Assembly (NCBI RefSeq): GCF_013404595.1
Contig: NZ_JABVAX010000001.1
Coordinates: forward strand, 124,001-188,000
Length of the DNA stretch: 64,000 nt
From: Jannaschia marina
Lineage (GTDB): Bacteria > Pseudomonadota > Alphaproteobacteria > Rhodobacterales > Rhodobacteraceae
Reading direction: 5' to 3'
Shown: piece after piece, positions 1 through 8,448 of the stretch
Layout: the number at the start of each line of letters is the position of its first letter
How positions within the stretch are numbered: the first letter of the stretch is position 1
Notes under the pieces: model-generated
Databases searched by the model: none
Seen by the model: only the letters and a program-made list of their open reading frames with translations
Told to the model about the DNA's origin: nothing
Program-made: the position numbers and the translations under genes

Positions 1-344
1 TGGAACCCGACACGACCGTGGTGGCCTGCGGCATGGTTGGCTTCCAGGGGGAGACGCTGCGCCGCTGGCGCGCCATGGTCGATACCTGGGGCGATCGCCT
101 CGTCGAGGTGATGGCGGAGACGGGCGCTGACGTCGCGCATTTCGGGCCCGAACCGCTCAAGCGCGTGCCGAAACCCTATGACCCGGAGCATCCGCACGGC
201 GATCTCCTCCGCCGCAAGGCGCTCGTGCTGAGCCATTCGCTTCCCGCCGGCTGGCGCGAGACGGGCGACGGTCTCGTCGCGGCCCTGACCGACCGGATCG
301 AGACGTTCGCGCCCTTCCGGCGCTTCCTGGTGGAGCGGCTTTGA
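1..344 (+). CDS. DUF2461 (TIGR02453) family protein, C-terminal part
   Basis: The reading frame is open from the first base, so the 5' end lies outside the window and about 113 residues are visible. The tail ending in FRRFLVERL, and the stretch with KRVPKPYDPEHPHGDLLRRK, match the C-terminal half of the DUF2461/TIGR02453 family, whose biochemical role is unknown. A GTG at position 18 is internal and is probably not the start. The stop overlaps the TTG start of the following transporter gene by four bases, which suggests co-translation. Confidence 0.75.
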   Translation, partial: EPDTTVVACGMVGFQGETLRRWRAMVDTWGDRLVEVMAETGADVAHFGPEPLKRVPKPYDPEHPHGDLLRRKALVLSHSLPAGWRETGDGLVAALTDRIETFAPFRRFLVERL

Positions 345-1552
345 GACGGAACGTCGCCCTCTATCCCTGGTACAAGTTCTTCGGCGGTCTGATCTTCTGG
401 CAGGCCGTCTGGTTCCTCTACCTGCAGGCGGAGCTCTCAGCGGCCGAGGCGATCCTGCTCTACGCGATCTACGACGTCGCGACGACGGTGCTCGAGGTTC
501 CGTCGGGCTGGCTCTCGGACAACTGGGGGCGGCGGCGGACGCTCATGGTGGCGGCAGTCGCGGGCCTTGCCACGGCGTCGATGCAGGCGGTGGGCGGGCC
601 GTTCTGGTGGTTCGCGCTGGCGCAGGTGCTGCTTGCTGTGCAGGCGGCCTTCGTGTCGGGCACGGACACGTCGCTTCTCTACGAGTCGCTCACCGCCGAG
701 GGGCGAGAGGCGGAGGTCGAGCGGCAGGAACTCATAGGCTGGCGTGCGGGCTTCGCCGCCCTCGCACTCTCGGCCCTGCTGGGCGGGGCGCTCGCCCGGT
801 TCGACCTGACTTGGTCCTATTGGGCCAGCGCCGTGGCCTTCGGGGCGCTCCTTGCCGTGACGCTGATGTTCCGCGAACCGGCGAAGGCCGCGACGGATCC
901 GACCGGTCCACCGCGCCTGACGCTCCTGCGCGAGGCGGTGCATCAGCCGGTGCTGCTCTGGCTCTCGTCGCTCGCCGTCGTGATGTACGCCTTCAGCCAC
1001 GTTCCCTTCGTCTTCGGCCAGCCTTTCATCGAGCGGGCGCTCGCCGGCACCGGCCTCGCCGATGAGACGCCGCTCGTCAGCGGGGCGATCACCGCGGCGA
1101 TGATGACGGTCTCGCTCGCCGTCTCGCTCGTCGCGCCGCGCCTGCGGGCGGCGGTCGGACTGACGGCGATGCTGCTCGGGGCCTTCGCGTTGCAACTGGC
1201 GCTGCCCGGGGCGCTCGCTATCGCGACGGGGCCGCTTGCCGTGCTCCTCCTGCTCAGCCGGATGGTGCCGGACGCGCTCGCGCGGCCTTTCCTCATCGCG
1301 CGGATCCAGCCGCTCCTCGCCGACGGAACGCGCGCGACGTACCTGTCGCTGCAAAGCCTCCTCGGGCGGCTCTTCTTCGCGGCCACGCTCTGGGTCGCGG
1401 CCTCCTCGACGACGGACGTGGGGCAGATGCCCGAAGCGGATGTGCGACTGGTCATGGGCATCTATGCGCTCGGCGGGCTCCTGATCCTGCTTGTGCTCGC
1501 CGCCCTCTCCCGGTGCCTGCCCATCGACGGGCCGCCGTCTTCCGCTGGCTGA
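341..1552 (+). CDS. MFS transporter
   Basis: A 403-residue inner-membrane protein with about twelve hydrophobic segments, the usual length for the major facilitator superfamily. The loop 2-3 motif is clear at residues 56-67 (GWLSDNWGRRRT), the classical motif A. The start is TTG at 341, overlapping the previous stop as TTGA; the hydrophobic protein begins at once, and no better in-frame start gives the first helix. The substrate cannot be inferred. Its 3' end merges with an intergenic repeat described separately. Confidence 0.85.
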   Translation: MRRNVALYPWYKFFGGLIFWQAVWFLYLQAELSAAEAILLYAIYDVATTVLEVPSGWLSDNWGRRRTLMVAAVAGLATASMQAVGGPFWWFALAQVLLAVQAAFVSGTDTSLLYESLTAEGREAEVERQELIGWRAGFAALALSALLGGALARFDLTWSYWASAVAFGALLAVTLMFREPAKAATDPTGPPRLTLLREAVHQPVLLWLSSLAVVMYAFSHVPFVFGQPFIERALAGTGLADETPLVSGAITAAMMTVSLAVSLVAPRLRAAVGLTAMLLGAFALQLALPGALAIATGPLAVLLLLSRMVPDALARPFLIARIQPLLADGTRATYLSLQSLLGRLFFAATLWVAASSTTDVGQMPEADVRLVMGIYALGGLLILLVLAALSRCLPIDGPPSSAG

Positions 1553-1590
1553 AAATACGCCGGGGAGCGCGAGGGGATGGCCCCTCGCCG
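1552..1590 (-). repeat. intergenic repeat copy 1 with GCGAGGGG hairpin
   Basis: Read on the minus strand, this stretch carries a perfect 8-bp hairpin (GCGAGGGG at 1569-1576, loop, CCCCTCGC at 1581-1588) followed by a segment close to GCTCCCCGGAGTATTTTCGG. The copy at 52232-52285 is nearly identical, with only a few differences over about 40 bases. It abuts the stop codon of the MFS gene and may act as a transcript end or stabilising hairpin. It belongs to a repeat class common after genes in this bacterial group. Confidence 0.7.
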
Positions 1591-1670
1591 GATAGCCTTC
1601 GAGCGCGAAGGGCTGGCCCCGTGCTTCGCCGCCTGTCAGAAAGTCCGGACCCAACCCCCGGAGCCTTCCC

Positions 1671-2459
1671 ATGTCCTTTACGCTCGCCACCTGGAACATC
1701 AACTCGGTCCGCCTGCGCGAGGCGCTGGTCCTGCGGTTCCTCGAGGAGGAGGCCCCGGACGTACTCTGCCTGCAGGAGTGCAAGTCGCCGGTCGAGAAGA
1801 TCCCGACCGAAGGCTTCGCGGCGCTCGGCTACCGTCACATGGTCGCGCGCGGGCAGAAGGGCTACAACGGCGTCGCCATCCTGTCGAAGCTGCCGATGGA
1901 GGAGGCGGGAGCCGTCGATCACGCGGGTCTCGGTCACGCGCGCCACATCGCAGGTCGGCTCGAAAACGGGGTGATCATCCACAATTTCTACGTCCCCGCC
2001 GGCGGCGACACGCCCGACCGGGCCGTGAACGAGAAGTTCGGGCAGAAGCTCGACTACCTCGCCGACATGCGCGATGCCTTCCATGCCGAGGCCCCGACGA
2101 AGTCGATCCTTGTGGGCGACCTGAACATCGCCCCGCGCGAGGACGACGTCTGGGATCACAAGAAGCTCCTCAAGGTCGTCAGCCACACGCCTGTCGAGGT
2201 GGAGGCGCTCGGCGCGGCGCAGGAGGCGGGCGGATGGGTCGACGTGACGCGCAAGGACATCCCGGAGGGCAATCTCTATTCCTGGTGGTCCTATCGCTCG
2301 CCCGACTGGGACGCAGCCGACAAGGGCCGTCGGCTCGACCATGTCTGGGCCACGCCCGACATTGCGAACGCCGCCCACGGCTCGCGCGTGCTGCGCCATG
2401 TGCGCGGCTGGGAGAAGCCTTCGGACCACGCGCCGGTGCTCGCCACCTTCGACCTCTGA
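1671..2459 (+). CDS. xthA: exodeoxyribonuclease III (AP endonuclease)
   Basis: A 262-residue protein of the exonuclease III/AP endonuclease family in base-excision repair; it cleaves the phosphodiester at abasic sites and trims 3' ends. The N-terminus has the family pattern TWNINS (7-12), the metal-binding glutamate sits in LQECK near residue 36, the catalytic VGDLNIAP segment is near 146-153, and the terminal SDHAPV gives the catalytic Asp-His pair. Length and motif order are normal, so the gene looks intact. It stands alone, with about 120 bases (including the repeat) upstream. Confidence 0.95.
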   Translation: MSFTLATWNINSVRLREALVLRFLEEEAPDVLCLQECKSPVEKIPTEGFAALGYRHMVARGQKGYNGVAILSKLPMEEAGAVDHAGLGHARHIAGRLENGVIIHNFYVPAGGDTPDRAVNEKFGQKLDYLADMRDAFHAEAPTKSILVGDLNIAPREDDVWDHKKLLKVVSHTPVEVEALGAAQEAGGWVDVTRKDIPEGNLYSWWSYRSPDWDAADKGRRLDHVWATPDIANAAHGSRVLRHVRGWEKPSDHAPVLATFDL

Positions 2460-2517
2460 AGGGTTGGAAACCGCGGGCCCCGCGCGCATATAGCGTGCCA
2501 ACAGAGGAGTCCGCCCG

Positions 2518-3432
2518 ATGATCGAACTTGGCCAGCCGCAGACCGACGCCCCGACCGACCTCGTGAAGGACGTGAACGAGATGGATTTCATGGCCGAGGT
2601 CGTCGAGGTCTCGATGACGACGCCGGTGATCGTGGACTTCTGGGCCCCCTGGTGCGGCCCCTGCAAGACGCTCGGGCCGCAGCTCGAACAGGCCGTCGTC
2701 GCGCAGAAGGGCGCGGTGCGCATGGCCAAGGTGGACGTGGACCGCAACCAGCAGATCGCCGCGCAGCTTCAGATCCAGTCGATCCCGACGGTCTATGCCT
2801 TCTTCGAGGGCAAGCCGGTCGACGGCTTCCAGGGCGCGATCAGCCAGAACGAGGTGACCGAGTTCGTCAACCGCGTCGCCGCGCTCGGCGGCTGGGGCGA
2901 GGACGCCGGTCTGGCCGAGGCCGTCGCCGCCGCCGAGGAGATGCTCGAGGCCGGAGAGGCCGTGGATGCGGCGCAGACCTTCGCCGCCGTTCTGGGCGAG
3001 GAGCCGGAGAACGCGGCGGCCTATGGCGGCCTCATCCGCGCGCATCTGGCACTCGGCGAGACGGACCAGGCGGCGGCCCTGATCGACGGCGCGCCCGAGG
3101 CGATCGCCGCGAGCCCCGAGATCGAGGCGGCACGCGCGCAGCTGGCGCTCGCCCGGCAGGCGGCGGATGCGGGCCCCGTGGCCGAGCTGACCGCCGCGGT
3201 CGAGGCGAACCCGGACGATCATCAGGCGCGCTACGACCTCGCCGCGGCGCTTCAGGCGAACGGCCAGACCGAGGACGCGGTCGAGCATCTGCTCGAGTTG
3301 TTCCGCCGCGACCGGGAGTGGAACGACGGCGCGGCCCGTGCGCAGCTCTTCACGATCTTCGACGCGCTCAAGCCCACCGATCCGGTTGTGCTTAAAGGTC
3401 GCCGCAAACTCTCCTCGATGATCTTTGCCTGA
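2518..3432 (+). CDS. thioredoxin domain protein with TPR-like C-terminus (YbbN/CnoX type)
   Basis: A 304-residue cytoplasmic protein. Residues about 25-125 form a thioredoxin fold with the intact redox motif WCGPC (45-49). Residues about 125-300 are alanine-rich helical repeats of the TPR-like type found in YbbN/CnoX co-chaperones. Alphaproteobacterial homologues also keep the CXXC motif, unlike E. coli YbbN (SXXC). The expected role is a redox-regulated holdase working with chaperonin, but that is inferred from the family. It ends 27 bases before the LON-domain gene and is probably co-transcribed with it and with Trm112. Confidence 0.88.
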   Translation: MIELGQPQTDAPTDLVKDVNEMDFMAEVVEVSMTTPVIVDFWAPWCGPCKTLGPQLEQAVVAQKGAVRMAKVDVDRNQQIAAQLQIQSIPTVYAFFEGKPVDGFQGAISQNEVTEFVNRVAALGGWGEDAGLAEAVAAAEEMLEAGEAVDAAQTFAAVLGEEPENAAAYGGLIRAHLALGETDQAAALIDGAPEAIAASPEIEAARAQLALARQAADAGPVAELTAAVEANPDDHQARYDLAAALQANGQTEDAVEHLLELFRRDREWNDGAARAQLFTIFDALKPTDPVVLKGRRKLSSMIFA

Positions 3433-3459
3433 CGGCCCCGTCGCCCTAGGTCGCCTTGC

Positions 3460-4104
3460 ATGTTTCGAGCGAACGACCTTCCGCCGACGATCCCTGTCTT
3501 CCCGCTGCCCGGGGCGCTGATGCTGCCGCGGGCGCGGCTGCCGCTGCACATCTTCGAGCCGCGCTACCTGCAGATGATCGACGATACGCTGAAGACCGAG
3601 CACCGGTTGATCGGCATGGTCCAGCCCCGCGCGCAGAAGACGGGCGACGGGCGGGCGTTGCAGTCGATCGGCTGCGCGGGCCGGCTGACCCAGCTGTCGG
3701 AGACGGAGGACGGCCGCTACATGGTCACGCTCTCTGGCATCTCGCGCTATCGGATTACGCGGGAGATCACCGGGTTTCAGCCCTACCTGCAGGCCGATGT
3801 CGACTGGGCCGGCTTCGACCGCGACCTCGGCAAGCCCGAAGTCGACAAGGCGTTCGACCGCCCGGCCTTCCTCGACCTGCTGCACCGCTACTTCGAGGCG
3901 CAGTCGCTCTCGACCGACTGGGACAGCCTGAAGGACGCGGAGGAGGAATTGCTCATCAATTCGCTCTCCATGCTCTGCCCGTTCGAGCCGGAGGAGAAAC
4001 AGGCCCTTCTCGAAGCGCCCAGCCTCGCCACCCGGCGCGAGACGGTCGTGACACTCATGGAATTCGCCTTGCGCGGCGGTGAAGGCGAGAGCGTGCTGCA
4101 ATGA
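3460..4104 (+). CDS. LON peptidase N-terminal substrate-binding domain protein
   Basis: A 214-residue protein made only of the LON N-terminal domain; there is no AAA+ or protease domain. The diagnostic opening runs from [12 protein letters not shown] (residues 11-22) to HIFEPRY. Stand-alone LON domains of about 210 residues are common in this group and may bind or deliver substrate proteins; their function is not established. The stop overlaps the next start as ATGA. Its position between a thioredoxin-TPR protein and Trm112 is an arrangement I recall in related bacteria (recollection, not a search). Confidence 0.9.
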   Translation: MFRANDLPPTIPVFPLPGALMLPRARLPLHIFEPRYLQMIDDTLKTEHRLIGMVQPRAQKTGDGRALQSIGCAGRLTQLSETEDGRYMVTLSGISRYRITREITGFQPYLQADVDWAGFDRDLGKPEVDKAFDRPAFLDLLHRYFEAQSLSTDWDSLKDAEEELLINSLSMLCPFEPEEKQALLEAPSLATRRETVVTLMEFALRGGEGESVLQ

Positions 4105-4292
4105 GTGACGGCGAGGGCAAGATGCACCACGACCGCAAGATGCTCGAGGCGCTCGTCTGTCCGCAGACGAACGGGCCGCTCAGCTACGATGCCGAGGCGC
4201 AGGAGCTCGTGTCGAAGTCGGCGCGGCTGGCGTATCCGATCCGGGGGGGCATCCCGATCATGCTGGTCGACGAGGCGCGCAAGCTGGATTGA
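4101..4292 (+). CDS. Trm112 family protein
   Basis: A 63-residue protein. [13 protein letters not shown] (residues 15-27) and the closing [18 protein letters not shown] are typical of bacterial Trm112/YcaR proteins. Eukaryotic and archaeal Trm112 activates methyltransferases of the translation machinery; the bacterial role is less clear. Only one of the usual cysteines (C20) remains, so a zinc site is unlikely. The start overlaps the LON gene stop, and the stop codon lies directly beside the 3' end of an opposing tRNA gene. Confidence 0.9.
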   Translation: MSDGEGKMHHDRKMLEALVCPQTNGPLSYDAEAQELVSKSARLAYPIRGGIPIMLVDEARKLD

Positions 4293-4365
4293 GCGCGGGG
4301 GTGGGGATCGAACCCACGTCCAATCGGATGACGAGCCGACCGCTCTGCCGCTGAGCTACCCCGCG
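4293..4365 (-). tRNA. tRNA-like gene with an eight-base anticodon loop, isotype unclear
   Basis: On the minus strand a 73-base cloverleaf can be drawn: acceptor CGCGGGG/CCCCGCG (7 bp, perfect), D arm GCTC/GAGC with GG in the loop, five-base variable region, and T arm GTGGG/CCCAC with loop TTCGATC. The anticodon stem GTCGG/CCGAT (one G-U) encloses eight bases, CTCGTCAT, instead of seven. Taking the conserved U33 rule gives CGT (Thr), but C1-G72, the loop length and a C discriminator do not fit Thr. No CCA is encoded. It is likely transcribed, but its decoding role is uncertain. Confidence 0.7.
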
Positions 4366-4378
4366 TCGCGACCCTAGA

Positions 4379-5722
4379 TCAGGTTTTGCCCGAGAACCAC
4401 CCGGCCTTGCGCAGAACCGCGGCCATCTCCGGCGAGGCGACGGTGACGCCGTGGACGAGCTCCGGCGTCGGGGCGTAGGGCACGGCCGTGGTGGAGACGA
4501 GCGGGGCCGACCAGCCGGATTTGACCGGGTCCAGCCCCGCGCGCCGGCAGGCCGCATCGACGCTCGCCCGCCCGCAGAAGGCCGTCCCGCGCATCACGTC
4601 CCAAGGGTAGGGCAGTTCGGCCCAGACCGCCGTATCGGGGTGCAGCGCGCCGCCGGTGGCCCGGTGCCAATAGGCGACGTCCGCCGCCATCAGCCGCAGC
4701 ACCTTGCCCGGCAGTATGTGGTCGAGGAGCGCGTCCATTCCCATGGCCTGCTGCGTGGCGATCCATCCGGTGCGGGCGCTGTTCCACGCCTGCGCGGCGA
4801 TGTTCCAGCTGCTCGAGTCGTTGCCGCGCTTCACGATCATCGTGTCGAGGTCGATATCGCTGCGCTGCCAGATCTCCCAGAGGTCGTCGGCCACGTCCCG
4901 CAGGATCATCGTCCAGGCCCCGATGAGCCGTCCCTTCTCGCCCTCGTCAAGATGCGCCAGCACGCGTGGCTCGGGCAGGACGCGGGCGAGGAGGGGCCAG
5001 TTCGTCGCCCGTTCCAGAAGCGCCGCGCAAAGGTCGTCGAAGGGCCGGTCCTGTGCGGTGTTGGTGAAGGCGCTGCGCCGGCGTTTGCGGGCGGCGTAGT
5101 AGGCCACGAAGGCCGCCGACCAGATGTCGCGTTCCATGTCGGCAGGTGTCACGTCGGCCAGAAGGCCGGCCTTGCCGGTGACGCGGTAGGACAGGAAGCG
5201 CAATTCCTTGCGGTAGCGGATGAGCTTGGCCCGCATCCGGGCCAGCAGGCGGAATCGCTTGTTGAAGGCATGATTGCCGAGGCCGCTCGTCGCCGCGCGC
5301 GCGGCGCGGTCGGGCCGGTCGTATTTGAAGGACGCGGCCCCCGGTGCCACGCCGAGCCGCTCCGACAGGAAGGTGAGGAAGGCGGTGATCTCGGCCGGTG
5401 CGGCGTGCGGGTAGATCCGCGCGCGAGGGTCGTTGCTCATGGCGATGTCCTCGGCCCAGAGCGCCTGCGCGGTTCGGACCTGGCGGGCCATGTCCACCGG
5501 CTCGAACCAGCCCTCGGGCATGGAGGAGCGACGCGGTCGCCGCGACCTGCGGGCCAGCATCGCGGAGATGCGCCGGTCGGCGGCGATCTCGGGCGCGGCG
5601 GCGATGATCTGCGCGACGGTTTCAGGCATGTCGCGCGACAGAAGCGTCGCGTGGAGCGCGCCGGGAACCGCCGACGGCGCGATGTCGGCACGGGGTTCCC
5701 CGATCGTCCGACGCCAGATCAC
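4379..5722 (-). CDS. conserved hypothetical protein coupled to ubiH-type gene
   Basis: A 447-residue protein that I do not recognise. I place the start at GTG 5722 because it overlaps the upstream hydroxylase stop as GTGA, indicating translational coupling; longer versions would run through that gene. No signal peptide or strong membrane segment is seen. The middle is rich in basic and aromatic residues (for example FNKRFRLLARMRAKLIRYRK), and a WN-containing conserved-looking block lies near residues 305-325. Codon use is like its neighbours, so it looks like a real gene. Function unknown. Confidence 0.75.
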   Translation of the reverse strand: MIWRRTIGEPRADIAPSAVPGALHATLLSRDMPETVAQIIAAAPEIAADRRISAMLARRSRRPRRSSMPEGWFEPVDMARQVRTAQALWAEDIAMSNDPRARIYPHAAPAEITAFLTFLSERLGVAPGAASFKYDRPDRAARAATSGLGNHAFNKRFRLLARMRAKLIRYRKELRFLSYRVTGKAGLLADVTPADMERDIWSAAFVAYYAARKRRRSAFTNTAQDRPFDDLCAALLERATNWPLLARVLPEPRVLAHLDEGEKGRLIGAWTMILRDVADDLWEIWQRSDIDLDTMIVKRGNDSSSWNIAAQAWNSARTGWIATQQAMGMDALLDHILPGKVLRLMAADVAYWHRATGGALHPDTAVWAELPYPWDVMRGTAFCGRASVDAACRRAGLDPVKSGWSAPLVSTTAVPYAPTPELVHGVTVASPEMAAVLRKAGWFSGKT

Positions 5723-6921
5723 GCGCGCATCAGCCGTGGCAGGTCGCCGGTGATCCCCGCGGCCTCGGCGATGAACTTGCGGCGCAGGGCGGGCATGGCG
5801 GAGATCGCGCCCATGCCGAGATCCCGACCGAGGCGCAGGAGCGGATTGTCGTTCGAGAAGAGCCGGTTCACCGCGTCGGTGGCGACGCCCATGACCGAGG
5901 TGTCGAACCGCCGCCACCGCTGGTAGCGGGCCAGGACGTCGGGCGCGCCGATGTCCTCCCCGCGCGCGCGGGCGGCACCGAGCACGTCCGCGAGGGCGGC
6001 CACGTCCTTCACGCCGAGGTTAAGGCCCTGTCCCGCGATCGGGTGGATGCCATGGGCGGCATCCCCCACGAGCGCGACGCGGTCTGCCACGAAGGCGTTG
6101 GCGAGCGTCAGGTTGAGCGGATAGCTGTGCCGCGCCCCGGCGAGGCGGATCGCGCCGAGGAAGTCTCCGAAGCGTGGGCGCAGGATGTCGAGGTAGGCCG
6201 CGTCGGACAGGGCGTCGAGATTGGCGGCCGTGGCGGCGTCCTCCGTCCAGACGATGCTGGAGCGGTTGCCCCGGAGCGGCAGGATCGCCAGCGGACCGGC
6301 CGGCATGAAGAACTGGTGGGCAACGCCCTCGTGCGGCCGCTCGTGTTCGACCGCGCAGACGAGCGCTGTCTGGCCGTAGTCGCGCCCCGAGCGGGAGATG
6401 CCGGCCCGCTCCGCCACGCCGCTCTTCCGTCCGTCGGCCCCGAGGAGGAGGCGCGCTCGGAGCGTCTCGCCGGCGTCGACCTCCACGCCGCGCGCGGTGA
6501 CGTGCTGCGCTGTGACGGTGGTACCGAAGCGCATCTCGATGCGCTCGCTTGCCTCGCAGGCGGCCAGCAGGGCGGGGCGCAGGTGCCGGTCCTCGATCAT
6601 CTGGCCCATGAAGGGTTCCCCGATCTCGGCGGCCTCGAACGACAGGTGCAATGGCGACGCACCCTCGCCGGCGCGGCCGTCGCTGGCGCGGATGCCGGTC
6701 ATCGGCTGTGCCCGCTCGGCAAGCTCGTCCCAGAGCCCGAGCGCGCGCAGGAGGCGGACCGACCCGAGCGCCATCGCATAGGCGCGGCCGTCGAAGTTGC
6801 CGTCGAATGTGGCGCGGGGCTGCGCGTCGATCACGGTGGAGCGGAGGCCGGTCTCGGCCAGGGCGAGTGCCGTGAGCGGGCCGCTCAGGCCCCCGCCGAC
6901 GATGAGGACGTCTGTGGTCAT
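5719..6921 (-). CDS. UbiH/UbiF/VisC/COQ6 family FAD-dependent hydroxylase
   Basis: A 400-residue flavoprotein monooxygenase of the ubiquinone-biosynthesis hydroxylase family. Seen directly: FAD Rossmann motif VGGGLSGPLTAL (8-19), the ADGRKS segment (162-167) and the second FAD motif GDAAHGIHPIAGQGLN (287-302), all in normal spacing. The expected reaction is aromatic-ring hydroxylation of a polyprenylated quinone precursor at the inner membrane; which ring position cannot be told from sequence. It is divergent from the amidase gene across 84 bases. The ATG at 6921 begins right before the flavin motif and is preferred over a much longer open frame upstream. Confidence 0.9.
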   Translation of the reverse strand: MTTDVLIVGGGLSGPLTALALAETGLRSTVIDAQPRATFDGNFDGRAYAMALGSVRLLRALGLWDELAERAQPMTGIRASDGRAGEGASPLHLSFEAAEIGEPFMGQMIEDRHLRPALLAACEASERIEMRFGTTVTAQHVTARGVEVDAGETLRARLLLGADGRKSGVAERAGISRSGRDYGQTALVCAVEHERPHEGVAHQFFMPAGPLAILPLRGNRSSIVWTEDAATAANLDALSDAAYLDILRPRFGDFLGAIRLAGARHSYPLNLTLANAFVADRVALVGDAAHGIHPIAGQGLNLGVKDVAALADVLGAARARGEDIGAPDVLARYQRWRRFDTSVMGVATDAVNRLFSNDNPLLRLGRDLGMGAISAMPALRRKFIAEAAGITGDLPRLMRA

Positions 6922-7005
6922 GCGCCAGATATGCGCGCGCCGCCGCCATTGTCCAACCCGCAGACCGTCTCTAGCGTGACGCGCGACACTATGCCGGAGG
7001 CGGAG

Positions 7006-8331
7006 ATGCAGGAGTGGTTGTGGGCGAGTGCGGCGGACCTCGGGCGGGGCATTGCGCGGGGCGAGATCGACCCGGAGGCGCTCTGCGAGACGTATCTTGC
7101 CGCGATCGCCGAGCGTGACCCGGATCGCCAGATCTACGCCCGTCTGACCGAGGACCGTGCCCGCGTCGAAGCCGCCGCGGCGGCGGATCGGGCGCGCGCC
7201 GGGTTGCGGCGCGGACCGCTCGACGGGGTGCCGGTCAGCTGGAAAGACCTCTTCGACAGCGCGGGCGTGGCGACGGAGGCGGGCTCGGCGCTCCTGAAGG
7301 GGCGGATACCGGCGGAGGATGCGGCCGTGCTGGCGAACGCGACCCACGGGGGCGCGGTCTGCCTGGGCAAGACGCATATGAGCGAGCTGGCCTTCTCGGG
7401 CCTCGGCCTCAACCCGGTGACGGCCACGCCGCCGAACCGGCACGACGCGGCGCTGGTACCGGGCGGGTCGTCCTCGGGGGCGGCGGCCTCGGTGGCTTTG
7501 GGGCTGGCCCCGCTCGCCATCGGGTCGGACACCGGCGGTTCGGTGCGCAACCCCTCGGCCTGGAATGACCTCGTGGGCCTCAAGACGACGCTCGGCCGGG
7601 TCGACGCGACCGGGACGGTGCCGCTCGTTGAGACGATGGACACGATCGGGCCGCTTGCGCGCAGCGTCGAGGACGCGGCCCTTGCGCTCGCGCTCCTCGA
7701 AGGCGGCCGACCCGCCGATCTCGCGGGGGCGACACTTCGGGGCAAGCGCCTCCTCGTGCTCGCCGACTACGCCGACACCAGCCGCGACGCGCCCCGCGCG
7801 GCTTTCAAACATGCGGTCGACCGGTTCGAAGATGCGGGTGCCATCGTGACGCGCGCCACCGTCGCCGCCGTGCAGGAGGCGATGGACCTGACCCCGCTTC
7901 TCTTCGCGCCTGAGGGTTATGCAATCTGGCGGGAGGTGATCGAGGCGAACCCGCAGCTGATGTTCGACCGCATCCTCGAACGCTTCCGGCAGGGGCGCGA
8001 CACGTCCGCCGCCGATGTCCTCGACGCGCACCGCAAGCGGCGGGCGGCGGAGGCTGCCTACCTGCGCGCGACGGCGGGCTACGACGCGGTGATCCTGCCG
8101 ACCGCGGCGATCCTGCCGCCGGACCGCGCGCGGCTGATGACGGATGAGGCGTACTACGTCGAGGAGAACCTGATGGCGCTCCGCAACACCCGTGTCGGCA
8201 ACGTCCTCGGCCTCTGCGGCCTGACCTTGCCGACAGGCGTGCCGATGTGCGGCGTCATGGCGCTCTGCCCGCCGATGCAGGAGGAGAGGTTGTTGCGGCT
8301 TGGGGCGGCGATGGAGGTGGTGCTGGGGTGA
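7006..8331 (+). CDS. amidase (amidase signature family)
   Basis: A 441-residue amidase signature enzyme hydrolysing an amide bond of unknown substrate. The Ser-cisSer-Lys triad is visible: K80 in PVSWKDLFD, the GGSSSG block (153-158), and the nucleophile S179 in GSDTGGSVRNP. I chose ATG 7006 because GGAGG lies five bases upstream (6996-7000); an in-frame ATG at 6991 has no such site. No GatB or GatC neighbour is present, so it is more likely a catabolic or detoxifying amidase than GatA. Confidence 0.92.
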   Translation: MQEWLWASAADLGRGIARGEIDPEALCETYLAAIAERDPDRQIYARLTEDRARVEAAAAADRARAGLRRGPLDGVPVSWKDLFDSAGVATEAGSALLKGRIPAEDAAVLANATHGGAVCLGKTHMSELAFSGLGLNPVTATPPNRHDAALVPGGSSSGAAASVALGLAPLAIGSDTGGSVRNPSAWNDLVGLKTTLGRVDATGTVPLVETMDTIGPLARSVEDAALALALLEGGRPADLAGATLRGKRLLVLADYADTSRDAPRAAFKHAVDRFEDAGAIVTRATVAAVQEAMDLTPLLFAPEGYAIWREVIEANPQLMFDRILERFRQGRDTSAADVLDAHRKRRAAEAAYLRATAGYDAVILPTAAILPPDRARLMTDEAYYVEENLMALRNTRVGNVLGLCGLTLPTGVPMCGVMALCPPMQEERLLRLGAAMEVVLG

Positions 8332-8448
8332 GGGCGGGCCCCGCACGAAGCGGACTGTCCGATCCGCCGGGATGCCGACGCAGCCGGGTCTGTTGCACTC
8401 GCATGGAATGGAAGCGAAGCCCCGGGCCCGGGCCGGGGGCGGCGCAAG
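8332..8448. other. short convergent intergenic region with GC hairpin
   Basis: Between the amidase (plus) and the small amber-interrupted gene (minus) lies a GC-rich stretch with CCCCGG (8420-8425) and CCGGGG (8433-8438) as an inverted repeat. There is no T-run on either side. It may help end transcription from both sides, but that is inferred only from position. Confidence 0.35.

Noticed and set aside
4293-4365. Calling the odd tRNA a normal tRNA-Thr(CGT)
   Set aside because: The loop has eight bases, base pair 1-72 is C-G and the base after the would-be anticodon is C, none of which fits a standard Thr tRNA.
5722-5917. An upstream start for the 447-aa gene next to ubiH
   Set aside because: The extension lies wholly inside the hydroxylase gene in another frame and is Arg-rich shadow sequence; GTG 5722 overlaps the stop neatly.
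6922-8346. A long open extension upstream of the UbiH-type gene on the minus strand, giving an 875-codon frame
   Set aside because: It lies opposite the well-supported amidase gene, is Arg/His/Pro-rich shadow coding, and the flavin motif starts right after ATG 6921.
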